The notes beneath the pieces were generated by a model. The model ran no database searches and had not been told where the DNA came from. It worked only from the letters and a program-made list of their open reading frames with translations. The position numbers and the translations under genes were made by a program. Shown here piece by piece: positions 42,501 to 51,401 of a stretch of 64,000 nt of DNA; position 1 is the first letter of the stretch, and every line of letters begins with the position of its first letter. Source of the DNA: Bradyrhizobium sp. 164 (GTDB taxonomy: Bacteria > Pseudomonadota > Alphaproteobacteria > Rhizobiales > Xanthobacteraceae); the NCBI RefSeq assembly GCF_023073715.1, contig NZ_JADPKA010000040.1:62001-126000 (forward strand). The letters run 5' to 3'.

Positions 42501-43001
42501 ATGACCGGACCCCGTCCCTGCCAAACGGAGAATTCAGTGAAAGACAACAACCACATGCCCGGGCATCTGGCGCGCCGGTTCCAGCAGATCGCGGTCGCGG
42601 TATTCCTGGCTGAAGTCGCAGATGCCGGCTTCGATCTCACTCCGGTGCAATATGCCGCGCTCGCGACCATCAAGGCCAATCCGGGGCTCGATCAAGTGAC
42701 GCTCGCGGGTTTGATCGCCTACGACCGCACCACCATCACCGGCGTGATCGATCGCCTGGTGCAGAAGGGCCTTGCCGAGCGCCGCCCGTCCAGCCGCGAC
42801 CGCCGCGCGCGCGAGCTCGAGATCACCGACGAAGGCCGGCGCACGCTGCGCAAGATCACGCCTGCCGTCGAGTCTGCGCAGCGCATCATGCTGCGCGGCC
42901 TCACCGCGAAGGAAGGCGAGGAGCTGATGCGGCTCTTGCGCAAGGCGATTGCCGCCGGCAACGAGCTCAGTCGCGCGCCGCTGCGCGATGTGGAGGTATA
43001 A
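42501..43001 (+). CDS. MarR-family transcriptional regulator
   Basis: The protein has 166 residues from the ATG at 42501. The winged HTH is visible: LTPVQYAALATIKANPGLDQ, TLAGLIAYDRTTITGVIDRLVQKGLAERR, and the wing RDRRARELEITDEGRRTL. MarR proteins of this type are released from DNA by aromatic compounds. With the divergent aromatic monooxygenase and a palindrome touching its own start, it probably represses both genes until the phenolic substrate is present. Confidence 0.93.
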   Translation: MTGPRPCQTENSVKDNNHMPGHLARRFQQIAVAVFLAEVADAGFDLTPVQYAALATIKANPGLDQVTLAGLIAYDRTTITGVIDRLVQKGLAERRPSSRDRRARELEITDEGRRTLRKITPAVESAQRIMLRGLTAKEGEELMRLLRKAIAAGNELSRAPLRDVEV

Positions 43002-43119
43002 GCCCGTCGTTTTGTACGTATTGTCGCAGCGCCGCGAAACTTGGAACTAACGTTCGGCTGCTACGGTCGGCCCGTTCGGCGTTTAACGCGCGGTTAACTT
43101 TGCGGCTCGGGGGTTTCGG

Positions 43120-43548
43120 ATGTTCAGGTTCGTTGTTGCGGCCGCGGCGATCGCGCTCTCGGCAAGTCATGCGCTCGCAAACGGCCATGGCGGCGACTCT
43201 CCGCCTCCGCCGAAACCTGAGGCGACGATCGCGCCGGCGAAGGTGGTCCTGACCAAGCAAGGTCCCAAGCTGGTCGATCTCAGGGGCATGACGCTCTACT
43301 ATTACGAGCGCGACACCACCGGCAAGACATCGAACTGCAACGGCAAGTGCACCGAGAGCTGGGTTCCGCTCGCCGCGACCGCCGACGCCAAGGCCGTCGG
43401 CGATTTCACCGTGATCAACCGCAACGACGGCAGCAAGATGTGGGCCTACCGTTATCGCCCGCTCTACACCTCGCCCGCCGACAAGGCGCCGGGCGATGCC
43501 AACGGCAATGCCACGACGCTGCAATGGCGGATCGCCAGGCCGGAATAG
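43120..43548 (+). CDS. Exported secreted-repeat (Lipoprotein_15-like) protein
   Basis: The protein has 142 residues from the ATG at 43120. A signal peptide (FVVAAAAIALSASHALA) and a short Pro linker precede two copies of the Lipoprotein_15 unit: VDLRGMTLYYYERDTTGKTSNCNGKCTESWVPL at intervals, and INRNDGSKMWAYRYRPLYTS. The first includes the C-x3-C pair typical of the family (CNGKC). The function is unknown; it is periplasmic. No lipobox is seen. A single gene. Confidence 0.85.
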   Translation: MFRFVVAAAAIALSASHALANGHGGDSPPPPKPEATIAPAKVVLTKQGPKLVDLRGMTLYYYERDTTGKTSNCNGKCTESWVPLAATADAKAVGDFTVINRNDGSKMWAYRYRPLYTSPADKAPGDANGNATTLQWRIARPE

Positions 43549-43617
43549 CGCGACGCCCCATGTCGCCGGATTGCTGGAAATGATCGCGAGCGACAGAAGC
43601 GACCGATCGGTCAGCCC

Positions 43618-44271
43618 TCAGCTGCGCCAGCGCGTGCCCGTCTCGGCCTGCGCGTTCTGCCCGGGCGGCAGCACCACGACCATCGAATTGAGCTTCACCC
43701 GCTCATAGAGATCGATGACGTCCTCGTTGCGCATCCGGATGCAACCCGAAGAGATCGCCTGCCCGATATATTCGGGCTGATTGGTACCGTGGATGCGGTA
43801 GAGCGTGTCCTTGTTGCCGACATAGAGGTAGATTCCCCGCGCCCCCAGCGGATTGGCCGGACCACCGGGAACGCGCGCCGGATATGGCCCGAGCCGCGCC
43901 TGGATATCCGCCGTCGGAACCCAGTCCGGCCATTCCGCCAGGCGGCCGACGCGGGCGACGCCTGAGAACGCCATGGCTTCCTCGCCGACCGCGACGCCGT
44001 AGCGGATCGCCTTGCCCTCGGGCAGCACGAAATACAAATAGCGCGCATCGGTATCGACCAGGATGGTCCCCGGTTGCTCCTTGCGATGGTAGTCGACGAT
44101 GTGGCGCAGATATTGCTCGGGCACGCTCGCCTTCGCGTAAGGCACATGCGCGAGCAGCTGCCGGTCGCGCGGTGTCATGCTCGCGTCGGTCGACGGGGAG
44201 AGAGTCGTCTGCATGCAGCCGCCGAGCGGCAGCAGAGCAGCAACGAATAGAACGATTAAAGATCTTGGCAC
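43618..44271 (-). CDS. L,D-transpeptidase (YkuD) lipoprotein
   Basis: The protein has 217 residues from the GTG at 44271, chosen because it gives a clean lipoprotein signal (SLIVLFVAALLPLGGC, lipobox LPLGGC with Cys19 as the lipidated residue) and has GGGGG upstream; GTG 44310 is the alternative. The catalytic YkuD motif is complete: HGTNQP, then SSGCIRM with the nucleophile Cys. Such enzymes make 3-3 cross-links in peptidoglycan or attach outer-membrane proteins or lipoproteins to it. Confidence 0.9.
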   Translation of the reverse strand: MPRSLIVLFVAALLPLGGCMQTTLSPSTDASMTPRDRQLLAHVPYAKASVPEQYLRHIVDYHRKEQPGTILVDTDARYLYFVLPEGKAIRYGVAVGEEAMAFSGVARVGRLAEWPDWVPTADIQARLGPYPARVPGGPANPLGARGIYLYVGNKDTLYRIHGTNQPEYIGQAISSGCIRMRNEDVIDLYERVKLNSMVVVLPPGQNAQAETGTRWRS

Positions 44272-44559
44272 CGCTGGCCCCCGATAGCGGGATATCACCC
44301 CCAGCGCCACTACATGCTGTCAAAATCGTGCAAAAAACAAGGCGAACGCGGAACAATTACACGTGTTCGACAAGGCGGGTTCCATCACCACAAACGGCAG
44401 GAGAGCGTCGCATCATCTCCATCTCCTTGCCTTGCTTTGGTCAAACCCGGCTGGACTCGTGCTCCCTGGGACTTGGGATGGGCCCACCACAACAGATGAT
44501 CGGCTCGCGCCAATGCGGACGACCAAGGCTTTAAACATCTGGGCTTCAAAGGAGCTGCG
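44272..44559. other. Intergenic region, no supported feature
   Basis: About 290 nt between the divergent L,D-transpeptidase and coiled-coil genes. AAAGGAG ahead of 44560 is the only clear signal. Confidence 0.45.
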
Positions 44560-45573
44560 ATGCTGGCGACGCTGAACAGCAAGCAAATCGTCGACGAGAT
44601 CGTGAAGGACTTGGTCAAGGACAACGATCCGCACGACTCGGTTCAGATTTCTCCCGAGATCGTGCTGGACTCGCGCCCGGGGAGCGCGGCACCGGCGCTG
44701 GCGCCGGAGCTCGCGCGCCGTCCGGAGCCGAAGTTCGCTCCGAGTCAGGCGCGTGCGCCGGAGCCCACCATCAACGTCGTCTACGGAAAACCCGCCGCGG
44801 CACCTTCAGTCGACACGGCGGTTCGCGTGACGGCCAGCGATGGTGCCGGCCATCGGAAGCGATCCGCGGTCGGCAAGTGGCTGCGCGGTGCGTTCGTCAC
44901 GTTCCTGTTCGCGGGAGGCAGCGCGGCTGCCGCGATTGCCTGGGAGAAGCATGGCGACACAGCAAAGCAAATGTTCGCCGAATGGACGCCGGTATTGGCG
45001 TCGCTGATGCCTTCGACGTCGCTGATGTCTTCGACGTCGCAGACGACGCCCGTCGCCGCGGCGCAGGCCGCCCCGCCCGCAGCACCAGCGGCAGCCGAAC
45101 AAACGGCGGAGCAATCTGCGACGCCGCCTGCAACCCAGCTTGCCGCCGCGCCCGCGACAGCGCAGCCCGACACCGCGCAATCGATGCAGTCGATGCAGTC
45201 GATGACGAACGATCTCGCCGCGATGGCGCAGCAGATCGAGCAGCTCAAGGCCAACATCGCCGAGCTGAAGGCCGGACAGGAGCAGATGGCGCGCGAGATG
45301 GCGAAGCCGCCTGCGCCCAGGCCCGTCGCTGTTGAGACCAAGCCGGCCGATCCGCGCGCCCGCACCTCTGCGCTGCCGCCGCGGCCTGCGACGCCGCCAG
45401 TTCGCAAGCCCAAGCCGGCCGTTAGCCAGACCTACATGCCGGCCTATACGCCAGCACCGCTTGCACCTCCGCCGCCATCGCAGGCTGCCGCGGTCCCGCC
45501 GCCGGTTGCGACGACGCAAGCCGTAGCCGATGACGATGGACCTGTCGTACGTCCGCCAATGCCGCTGCGCTAG
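44560..45573 (+). CDS. Membrane-anchored coiled-coil protein, Ala/Pro-rich (paralogue of 25712)
   Basis: The protein has 337 residues from the ATG at 44560 (AAAGGAG upstream). The N-terminus has an amphipathic helix (LNSKQIVDEIVKDLVKDN); one membrane helix lies at about 108-128 (AFVTFLFAGGSAAAAIAW). The outside region has repeated PSTSLMSSTSQ, QSMQSMQSM and Ala/Pro runs, then a coiled coil (MAQQIEQLKANIAELKAGQEQMAREM) and a Pro/Ala/Tyr-rich tail. Layout and coiled-coil pattern match the protein at 25712, so the two are probably paralogues. The function is unknown. Confidence 0.78.
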   Translation: MLATLNSKQIVDEIVKDLVKDNDPHDSVQISPEIVLDSRPGSAAPALAPELARRPEPKFAPSQARAPEPTINVVYGKPAAAPSVDTAVRVTASDGAGHRKRSAVGKWLRGAFVTFLFAGGSAAAAIAWEKHGDTAKQMFAEWTPVLASLMPSTSLMSSTSQTTPVAAAQAAPPAAPAAAEQTAEQSATPPATQLAAAPATAQPDTAQSMQSMQSMTNDLAAMAQQIEQLKANIAELKAGQEQMAREMAKPPAPRPVAVETKPADPRARTSALPPRPATPPVRKPKPAVSQTYMPAYTPAPLAPPPPSQAAAVPPPVATTQAVADDDGPVVRPPMPLR

Positions 45574-45944
45574 CGCGACACCACAGCGTCGCAACGTCGC
45601 CTACGCTGTCCGAGTCGACGAGTCCGGACGATTACGGGAAGCGATGCTTTGCGTGTCTTCCGCTGAAGAGAAAAGGCCGTCGGGATCTATGCCGGCGGCC
45701 TTCTCTTGCAACTGCCGGTTCCCGGAGCCCGGTTCTGTTGCAATTCGATGCTTTATGATCACGCCGCATATTTAATAAATTCTTAATGAACCCGCTTGCT
45801 GCACATCATTTCTGCGCCATAAGCACAGAGATTGCGCGGCCGGTTCATTCGAAACGATCGACTCAGTGGTACCATGCCGGATGTGTCGAGACTTCCGTTG
45901 AAGACTTGCTTTTCAAACTTGGGTCGTCACACCGGGGAATTCGG
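45574..45944. other. Intergenic region with terminator
   Basis: About 370 nt. It contains the terminator at 45668-45706 and an AT-rich stretch (45760-45790) that may be part of the promoter of the DUF6894 gene. Confidence 0.45.
45668..45706 (+). terminator. Terminator hairpin
   Basis: AAGGCCGTCGG (45673-45683) pairs with CCGGCGGCCTT (45692-45702), with one G-U pair and an 8-nt loop. Flanking GAGA and TCTC extend the stem and a CTTG tail follows. It is about 95 nt after the coiled-coil gene. Confidence 0.7.
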
Positions 45945-46175
45945 ATGCCTTACTACTCCTTCGATCTTGTGGTCGGTGAAGAGTTCAAGAACCAGGGTGG
46001 AATCATCCTCGAAGACATCGAGGTCGCCTCCGATCGGGCCGATCAATTGGCGACCGAGCTGTCGCAGGTGAAGCCGGAGCTCCAGCAGAAGGGTTGCTCG
46101 GTGCGCGTCACGGACCGCGATCACAACGAGGTCTATCGCACGCCGCTCGATCCCGTCCCTGCGTGGCAGCGCTAG
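45945..46175 (+). CDS. DUF6894-like small protein
   Basis: The protein has 76 residues from the ATG at 45945. It follows the common rhizobial pattern MPYYSFDLVVGEEFKNQGG, with IILEDIEVASDRADQLATEL and VRVTDRDHNEVYRTPL. It is cytoplasmic, alpha/beta and of unknown function; such genes occur in many copies in Bradyrhizobium. Its stop (46173-46175) directly adjoins the stop of the convergent SDR gene (46176-46178). Confidence 0.8.
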   Translation: MPYYSFDLVVGEEFKNQGGIILEDIEVASDRADQLATELSQVKPELQQKGCSVRVTDRDHNEVYRTPLDPVPAWQR

Positions 46176-46961
46176 CTATACGTCAACCACTGGCGCTTCG
46201 AACCAATTCGTCAGCGACAATCCACCGTCGACGACGAACGCTGCGCCGGTGACATAACCGGACAGCTTGTTCGACAAGACGGTCAGCGCCATCGGTGCGA
46301 GGTCATCGGCCTCGCCGAGGCGCCCGAGCGGAATGTGCCGCGCCAGCGAGGCATCCGCGACGAACCCGCCGGCTGCGATCGCGCCGGGCACCAGCGCGTT
46401 GACACGGATGTCGTGGCGGCCGAACGTCTTGGCGAGCTCCTTCACCAGCATCGCCATTGCCGCCTTCGCCGTCGAATAGTGCGGCAGGTTGCGCGGCGTG
46501 CCGGCATGCAGCGAGGTGAGAAACAGGAACGAGCCCGGCCGCTTCGCGGCGATCAGCCGTGTCGCGATCTCGCGCGCCAGATGAAAGCCGGCATCGAGAT
46601 TGACGGCATGCATCTGCTGCCAGGTCTGGCGATCGACCGCGAGCGCATGGTCCGCCTCTCGCCGCGGCGGAGACGCGCTGTGGATGAAATGCGTGATGTC
46701 CCCGAGCGCTGCCTGCGCCGCGGCCAGCAGCTCATCGCATGCCTCGAGCCTGGCGAGATCGCCGATCCAGGGCACCGCCAGTTCGGGTCTCTTGCTCGCG
46801 CTGATCGCGACCCTCACCCGCTCGGCATTGATATCGGCAAACACGGTCCGGACGCCCTCGCCGACCAGAGCCTGCGCGATCGCGCGGCCGATGCCGTTGC
46901 CCGCGCCGGTGACGAGCGCGGTGTCGCGTGCGGGATCGAATGGCGTGCTGAACAGGCTCAT
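46176..46961 (-). CDS. SDR-family oxidoreductase
   Basis: The protein has 261 residues from the ATG at 46961. It is a classical short-chain dehydrogenase/reductase: TGAGNGIGRAIAQAL at the nucleotide-binding turn, NLDAGFHL in place of the NxxG turn, Ser in FLTSLHAG, and Tyr-x3-Lys in HYSTAKAAM. RVNALVPGAI and VVDGGLSL complete the fold. ADIN after strand 2 hints at NAD(H) rather than NADP(H). The substrate is unknown. A single gene. Confidence 0.9.
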   Translation of the reverse strand: MSLFSTPFDPARDTALVTGAGNGIGRAIAQALVGEGVRTVFADINAERVRVAISASKRPELAVPWIGDLARLEACDELLAAAQAALGDITHFIHSASPPRREADHALAVDRQTWQQMHAVNLDAGFHLAREIATRLIAAKRPGSFLFLTSLHAGTPRNLPHYSTAKAAMAMLVKELAKTFGRHDIRVNALVPGAIAAGGFVADASLARHIPLGRLGEADDLAPMALTVLSNKLSGYVTGAAFVVDGGLSLTNWFEAPVVDV

Positions 46962-47089
46962 GTCGCGTTCCGGGGCCGGCGGACGACCAATCTAGCGCGC
47001 CGCGCCGAGGAACGACAATGGCCTCCCGGCACCATTGCGGAGCAGCGCGGCGGACGCTAGCCTCTCAAAAAACGGAGGAGATACCAAGG

Positions 47090-47482
47090 ATGCGCACCGG
47101 TTTTCTGATGACGGGCTTGTTGCTGCTGGCCGTGCCGGCCCAGGCGGCCGACGCGCCGCCGCGGTCGACCTATGTGACGATGGTGTTGCAGGCCTTCGCC
47201 GCCAAGGTCGAGTGCCCCAACACGGATCTCGTCTATCAGGACCTCGTGCAGAAGGCGCAGCAGATGCACCTGCCTGATGGCACCACCGAGAAGGTGCGCA
47301 AGGCGATCGCCTGGATGCACACCGGCGGCAAGATGGGCGAGAAGCAGGACGATGATTTGATGGCGGAGGTCGCCGTCGCCACCCAGGCGACCGACATGGA
47401 CCAGCGCCGCCTCGGCATGCCCGGCTGGTGCGAGGCCCAGAAGACCAACCTCGCCGGATTGATCCGCAGCAAGGGCGGCTGA
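47090..47482 (+). CDS. Exported hypothetical protein
   Basis: The protein has 130 residues from the ATG at 47090 (GGAGGAG upstream). A signal peptide (GFLMTGLLLLAVPAQAADA) is followed by a helical mature domain of about 110 residues with two cysteines (VECPNTDLVYQDLVQ and MPGWCEAQKTN), probably a disulphide. The family is not recognised. It stands about 110 nt upstream of another small secreted protein gene on the same strand, but with no evident functional link. Confidence 0.72.
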   Translation: MRTGFLMTGLLLLAVPAQAADAPPRSTYVTMVLQAFAAKVECPNTDLVYQDLVQKAQQMHLPDGTTEKVRKAIAWMHTGGKMGEKQDDDLMAEVAVATQATDMDQRRLGMPGWCEAQKTNLAGLIRSKGG

Positions 47483-47595
47483 CAAGGCGGCTGTTGCAGC
47501 GTTAAGCACGCTCCCAACAGCCGACGCTCCCGACCAAAAATCGTCACAATTCTCCACAGCATGCGGCCTCTTCGAATTCGAACCGGAGAGCCCTC

Positions 47596-47844
47596 ATGCG
47601 GAGTATCCATTTCGTTTTCGCCGGCGCGATTGCGGCCGCCACGGTGTTGACTGCGCCCGTGCTGGCGAAGAATTCCGACGCCCAGAGAAGCGAGGAAAAA
47701 TCCACTTCGTCGCCCTGTACTGCCTATCAGCAGGCGCCGGACGGCTCGTGGGAACCCCTTCCCTGCAAAGCCACAGGCGAGCGGGCGCAGCCCCAGACGC
47801 AGAATCGACGTTCGACGCAAGCCACCGATCACGGCGAGCGTTGA
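47596..47844 (+). CDS. Small exported hypothetical protein
   Basis: The protein has 82 residues from the ATG at 47596. A signal peptide (FVFAGAIAAATVLTAPVLA) precedes a polar mature region with a Cys pair (SPCTAYQQAPDGSWEPLPCKATGE). The block TAYQQAPDGSWEPLPC recurs in small rhizobial exported proteins. The remainder is Gln/Arg-rich. The function is unknown. Confidence 0.72.
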   Translation: MRSIHFVFAGAIAAATVLTAPVLAKNSDAQRSEEKSTSSPCTAYQQAPDGSWEPLPCKATGERAQPQTQNRRSTQATDHGER

Positions 47845-47864
47845 GTACGTCCGCGCTTAAGTCG

Positions 47865-48050
47865 TCAGCTCTGGTGCGGACCGCGCATGATCTTCATGGC
47901 GTCGGCGATGTGACGCCATTCCTTGGCCTCTTCGGCCTCGCCGCGGCCCTCGCAGGCCTGCGCCTGCTCGGCGGCCTTCGCAATCGCAGCGAATCCATGC
48001 TGTTCCAGCATCTGCCGCGCGACGGTGTGGACCTGGAGCTCGGACATCAT
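47865..48050 (-). CDS. Small helical hypothetical protein
   Basis: The protein has 61 residues from the ATG at 48050 or 48047, with GGGAGAG about 5 nt upstream. It is nearly all helix: SELQVHTVARQMLEQHG, then AAIAKAAEQAQACEGRGEAEEAKEWRHIADAMKIM at intervals. It lies downstream of, and on the same strand as, minE, but a terminator-like hairpin stands between. The family is not recognised, though similar small proteins are frequent in Bradyrhizobium. Confidence 0.72.
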   Translation of the reverse strand: MMSELQVHTVARQMLEQHGFAAIAKAAEQAQACEGRGEAEEAKEWRHIADAMKIMRGPHQS

Positions 48051-48154
48051 GGGCGCTCTCCCGTTTGAAGGAAACCGCGGCGCCCGGCTCGGCGGCGCTG
48101 CGCGGGTCTCCCACAACGATCTCGCCGTGCGACCCGTTCCGCTTACCTCACGAC

Positions 48155-48188
48155 AAAGGCGGCCCGCCATGCCCGGCGGACCGCCTTC
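48155..48188 (-). terminator. Terminator after the min operon
   Basis: AAGGCGG (48156-48162) and CCGCCTT (48181-48187) enclose inner CCGCC / GGCGG arms and a short loop, forming a long GC-rich hairpin about 35 nt past the minE stop. Confidence 0.65.
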
Positions 48189-48222
48189 ACCCACCCCAAT
48201 TGAAAGTCTTCGGCCGCGTCCC

Positions 48223-48507
48223 CTACGCGACCGCCACGCGCTTGCGCTCGAAATCGTTGGGTACCTCGATATCGACCTCCAGGGTCGACACGTCGTCGCC
48301 GCGCTCGAGCCGAACGATGACCTTGGTCGGGTCCAGCTTGACGTGCTTGGACACGACGGCGAGTATTTCCTCACGCAGCACCCCGAGCAGATCGGGTTGG
48401 CCGCGTATCCCTCGTTCATGCGCGAGCAGGATCTGCAACCGTTCGCGAGCGACGGGAGCAGACGAGGCCTTGTTGCCGCGCAGAAGTCGGAGCAGACCCA
48501 TGCTCAT
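48223..48507 (-). CDS. minE: Cell division topological specificity factor MinE
   Basis: The protein has 94 residues. The ATG at 48507 overlaps the minD stop (ATGA) and is preferred; ATG 48501 is inside. The N-terminal membrane-targeting and MinD-contact helix is LLRLLRGNKASSAPVARERLQILLAHER, followed by the dimer beta-strands (LREEILAVVSKHV, KVIVRLERGDDVSTLEVDIEVP). MinE stimulates MinD ATPase to drive Min oscillation and keep MinC away from midcell. Last gene of minC-minD-minE. Confidence 0.97.
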   Translation of the reverse strand: MSMGLLRLLRGNKASSAPVARERLQILLAHERGIRGQPDLLGVLREEILAVVSKHVKLDPTKVIVRLERGDDVSTLEVDIEVPNDFERKRVAVA

Positions 48508-49319
48508 GCAGCCCTCCGTCGCAGCAGACGATCCATGAAGCCCTTGCGCTCGGTCGGAACCTGCATCGGCACGGTGTCGCCGCACAGCCGCCGCGCCGCG
48601 TCGATATAGGCCCGCGCGGGTGCGCCGTCCGCGTTCGACAGCGTCACGGGGGTACCGACGTTCGAGGCGCGCAACACGTCCTGGCTCTCGGGGATGATGC
48701 CGAGCAAAGGCGTGGCGAGGATCTCGAGAATGTCGTCGATGGTCAGCATCTCGCCGCGCGCGGCGCGGGAGGGATCGTAGCGGGTGATGAGAATGTGCTT
48801 CTCGACGCGCTCGCCCTTCTCGGCGCGCACCGTCTTGGAATCGAGCATGCCGATGATGCGATCGGAATCGCGTACCGAGGAGACTTCCGGATTGGTGACG
48901 ATCACGGCCTCGTCGGCAAAGCGCATGGCCATCGAGGCGCCGCGCTCGATGCCGGCCGGGCTATCGCAGATCACCCAGTCGAACCGGCTGCGCAGATCGG
49001 CGATGACCTTGCCCACGCCCTCCTCCGTCAGCGCATCCTTGTCGCGGGTTTGCGAGGCCGGCAGCAGCCAGAGATTCTCGAGCCGCTTGTCTTTGATCAG
49101 CGCCTGGGGCAGCTTGGCTACGCCCTGCACTACGTTGATGAGGTCGAACACCACGCGGCGTTCGGCGCCCATCACGAGGTCGAGATTGCGCAGGCCGACG
49201 TCGAAATCGACGACGACGACCTTGTCGCCGCGCTGCGCGAGCGCGGCCCCCAGTGCGGCAGTGGTCGTGGTCTTGCCGACCCCGCCCTTGCCTGATGTCA
49301 CGACCAGTACCTTAGCCAT
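48504..49319 (-). CDS. minD: Septum site-determining protein MinD
   Basis: The protein has 271 residues from the ATG at 49319. The deviant Walker A motif KGGVGKTTTT has the signature Lys (about 11-20). The other ATPase blocks are VVDFDVGLRNLDLVMG, VICDSPAGIERG and VTNPEVSSVRDSDRI. The C-terminus (LLRRRAA) is the amphipathic membrane-targeting helix. MinD binds the membrane with ATP and recruits MinC. It lies 19 nt after minC and overlaps minE. Confidence 0.98.
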   Translation of the reverse strand: MAKVLVVTSGKGGVGKTTTTAALGAALAQRGDKVVVVDFDVGLRNLDLVMGAERRVVFDLINVVQGVAKLPQALIKDKRLENLWLLPASQTRDKDALTEEGVGKVIADLRSRFDWVICDSPAGIERGASMAMRFADEAVIVTNPEVSSVRDSDRIIGMLDSKTVRAEKGERVEKHILITRYDPSRAARGEMLTIDDILEILATPLLGIIPESQDVLRASNVGTPVTLSNADGAPARAYIDAARRLCGDTVPMQVPTERKGFMDRLLRRRAA

Positions 49320-49338
49320 CTCAAAAATCTCCTTCTGG

Positions 49339-50037
49339 TCAGTTCAGCGCGGTAATTCGCATGGTGTTGCCTTGCAGAAAGGCTTGGGCAGGCTGGCCGC
49401 GCAGGGCGGCGTCGATATCGTCGGCAGTCTGATAAAACCCATCGATTGCAAGCAGTTCGGCTTCGATCTTCTGGCAGTAGATGCGCGCACTGGTGTGACC
49501 GTTGACCCCGGCCATGGCGCGGCCGCGCAACGCGCCGTAAATGTGAATTGAGCCGCCGGCGACGACCTCGGCGCCGGAGCCGACGGAGCCGAGAATGGTG
49601 ATGTCGCCCTCGGGGAAGATCACGGTCTGGCCCGAGCGCACGGGAGCCTCGAGCAGCAGCGAGGTCGGCTTGGTCTCGGCCTTCGTCTCGGTCTTCTTGG
49701 GCGCGTTCGGCTCGACCACACAGCTGCGTCCGCCCGACAGCAGCGGTGGCATCGTCGGGGTCAGCCTTGCCTCCTCCACGCCTTCAATGCCGAGCACGCG
49801 GATGTTGCGGTCCTGCAGGCTGGTCAAGAGATGGCCGATGCCGGCTTGGCTCAGATCGACCGAGGACAGGTCGATCACTACGGGCCGACCGGCAAAGAAG
49901 CCCGGCGAGCGGGCGATCGTCGCATCGATCTCCTGGAGCCAGTCCAGGATCGGAACGGTCGGCACGAACACGAAGGCCACATAGGAGCGCCCCCGCAGGC
50001 GCACCATTTGGCGTTGAGTTTTTACTGCAGCCTCCAT
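49339..50037 (-). CDS. minC: Septum site-determining protein MinC
   Basis: The protein has 232 residues from the ATG at 50037. The N-terminal FtsZ-inhibiting domain (about 1-105) is followed by a Lys/Thr/Glu linker and the C-terminal beta-helix that dimerises and binds MinD: FPEGDITILGSVGSGAEVVAGGSIHIYGALRGRAMAG at intervals, then ARIYCQKIEAELLAIDGFY. It inhibits Z-ring assembly at the poles. First gene of the operon. Confidence 0.97.
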   Translation of the reverse strand: MEAAVKTQRQMVRLRGRSYVAFVFVPTVPILDWLQEIDATIARSPGFFAGRPVVIDLSSVDLSQAGIGHLLTSLQDRNIRVLGIEGVEEARLTPTMPPLLSGGRSCVVEPNAPKKTETKAETKPTSLLLEAPVRSGQTVIFPEGDITILGSVGSGAEVVAGGSIHIYGALRGRAMAGVNGHTSARIYCQKIEAELLAIDGFYQTADDIDAALRGQPAQAFLQGNTMRITALN

Positions 50038-50302
50038 ATCGGCCGACTCGTTCCCAATTATTGAATGGTTAACGATGCGGCGGATATGGTTAATGGCCGG
50101 TTAATTTCTCCGCGGAGCTACGTGGAATCCATCGGGCTCGCGGCCGCGCGTCCGACGGGCGCTCTCGTCCAGCCCACCGCTGTCATCACCCGCGGCGGCA
50201 GGTGATCGAGTACTCCGAGATGGTTGTGGGTGCTAGACAGGCCGCGGCATATTGGATGCCCCGCCTGCGCGGGGGCATGACCGCGGCATGTGGGGACAGC
50301 CC
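50038..50302. repeat. Intergenic DNA with dispersed hairpin repeat
   Basis: The gap between minC and the binding-protein gene. Bases 50256-50278 form a hairpin (ATGCCCCGC / GCGGGGGCAT) inside GGATGCCCCGCCTGCGCG, a form I associate with Bradyrhizobium intergenic repeats. Bases 50105-50210 look like further parts of the same repeat family. Confidence 0.55.
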
Positions 50303-51319
50303 CTACTTCTTCACCTTGCTTGCATCCATCTTGATGGAGGGATCGAGCATCTTGGTCGTGAACGCCGTCGACACGTCGAACGGCTTCTCCATACCGAGAT
50401 AGGTTTGGACCAACTCGTAGTCTTTCTTCATCCGCTCGCCGTCGATCCAGCCGAGCGACTTCGTCGTCGTGAATTCGTCGGTCATCAGGGACTTGATGCG
50501 TTCCCACTGGCGCTCCTGGTTCTCCCTGTCGAGACCGGAGACCTGATCGAGCAGCGCCTTCAGGCATGGCGTGACGTCGGCGACGCAAGCTGCAAAGGCC
50601 TTCTGCGTGACGCGCACGAATTCCTCGACCACCTTGGGATTCTTCTGCAGATAAGCGCCGTTGACGATCAGCGAATTGCCATAAGGATTGAGCCCGATGT
50701 CCTTCCAGTTGATGTAGCCGAGATCGGGTCCGAACTCGATCACTTTCAGATCGTGCTCGTTGTAGAAGTCGCTGATGATGTCGACGGTGTGGCTCTTCAG
50801 CGCCGCGATCTTCGCGGTCGGCCCGACATTGACGAAGCCGACTGAATCTGGCGCAAGACCTGCGGCCTTGGCGAAGGCCGGCCACATCACGCGCGAGGCA
50901 TCGCCAGGCGGGTTGCCGATCTTGTGCCCGGCAAAGTCCTTCACGCCGTTCACGCCATAGCTCTTCAGCCAGTAGAAGGTCTGGCCGGTATTGGCATAGA
51001 CGCTCATCACCGCAACCGTGTCAGCGCCCTTGCTCTTGGCCACCAGCATGGTGGCGAGATCGGCGACGCCGAACGGCGAGCCGCCGGAGCCGACCTTGGC
51101 CGCGGAGACGCCGGAGCCTTTGCCGGTCTCGATCGTCAGGTCGATGCCCGCCTTCTCGTACCAGCCTTGAGCCTTGGCGTAATAATACGGCGAGTGATCG
51201 GCCGTCGGCGTCCAGTTCAGGATCAGATTGACCGCCTCGCCCGCGCGCGCAGGCATCGCCCACAGAGCGAGCGTCAGCGCCAAGACCAGGGCAGAGCCCG
51301 CCGCCTGCAAATGCTTCAT
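50303..51319 (-). CDS. ABC transporter substrate-binding protein (NMT1/THI5-like)
   Basis: The protein has 338 residues from the ATG at 51319 (GAGAGGTGCG upstream). A signal peptide (AGSALVLALTLALWAMPARA) leads to the NMT1/THI5 fold: VNLILNWTPTADHSPYYYAKAQGWYEKAGIDL, GVADLATMLVAKSKG and DLGYINWKDIGLNPYG at intervals. Family members bind thiamine-pyrimidine precursors, riboflavin, taurine-like or other small molecules. It is divergent from the TetR gene and, with the permease (52149) and ATPase (55850), makes a complete importer. A GNSLIVNGAYL block is conserved in the family; the ligand cannot be named. Confidence 0.92.
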   Translation of the reverse strand: MKHLQAAGSALVLALTLALWAMPARAGEAVNLILNWTPTADHSPYYYAKAQGWYEKAGIDLTIETGKGSGVSAAKVGSGGSPFGVADLATMLVAKSKGADTVAVMSVYANTGQTFYWLKSYGVNGVKDFAGHKIGNPPGDASRVMWPAFAKAAGLAPDSVGFVNVGPTAKIAALKSHTVDIISDFYNEHDLKVIEFGPDLGYINWKDIGLNPYGNSLIVNGAYLQKNPKVVEEFVRVTQKAFAACVADVTPCLKALLDQVSGLDRENQERQWERIKSLMTDEFTTTKSLGWIDGERMKKDYELVQTYLGMEKPFDVSTAFTTKMLDPSIKMDASKVKK

Positions 51320-51401
51320 CGCACCTCTCCTCATTGCCGCGACCCGGCTTGTCGCTCTCCCCATGTGAGGATACCAATGCAACAAGCCCGCCCTCAACTT
51401 G

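Noticed and set aside
40768-42504. 578-codon frame opposite the aromatic monooxygenase
   Set aside because: Shadow; the monooxygenase on the other strand has all FAD motifs.
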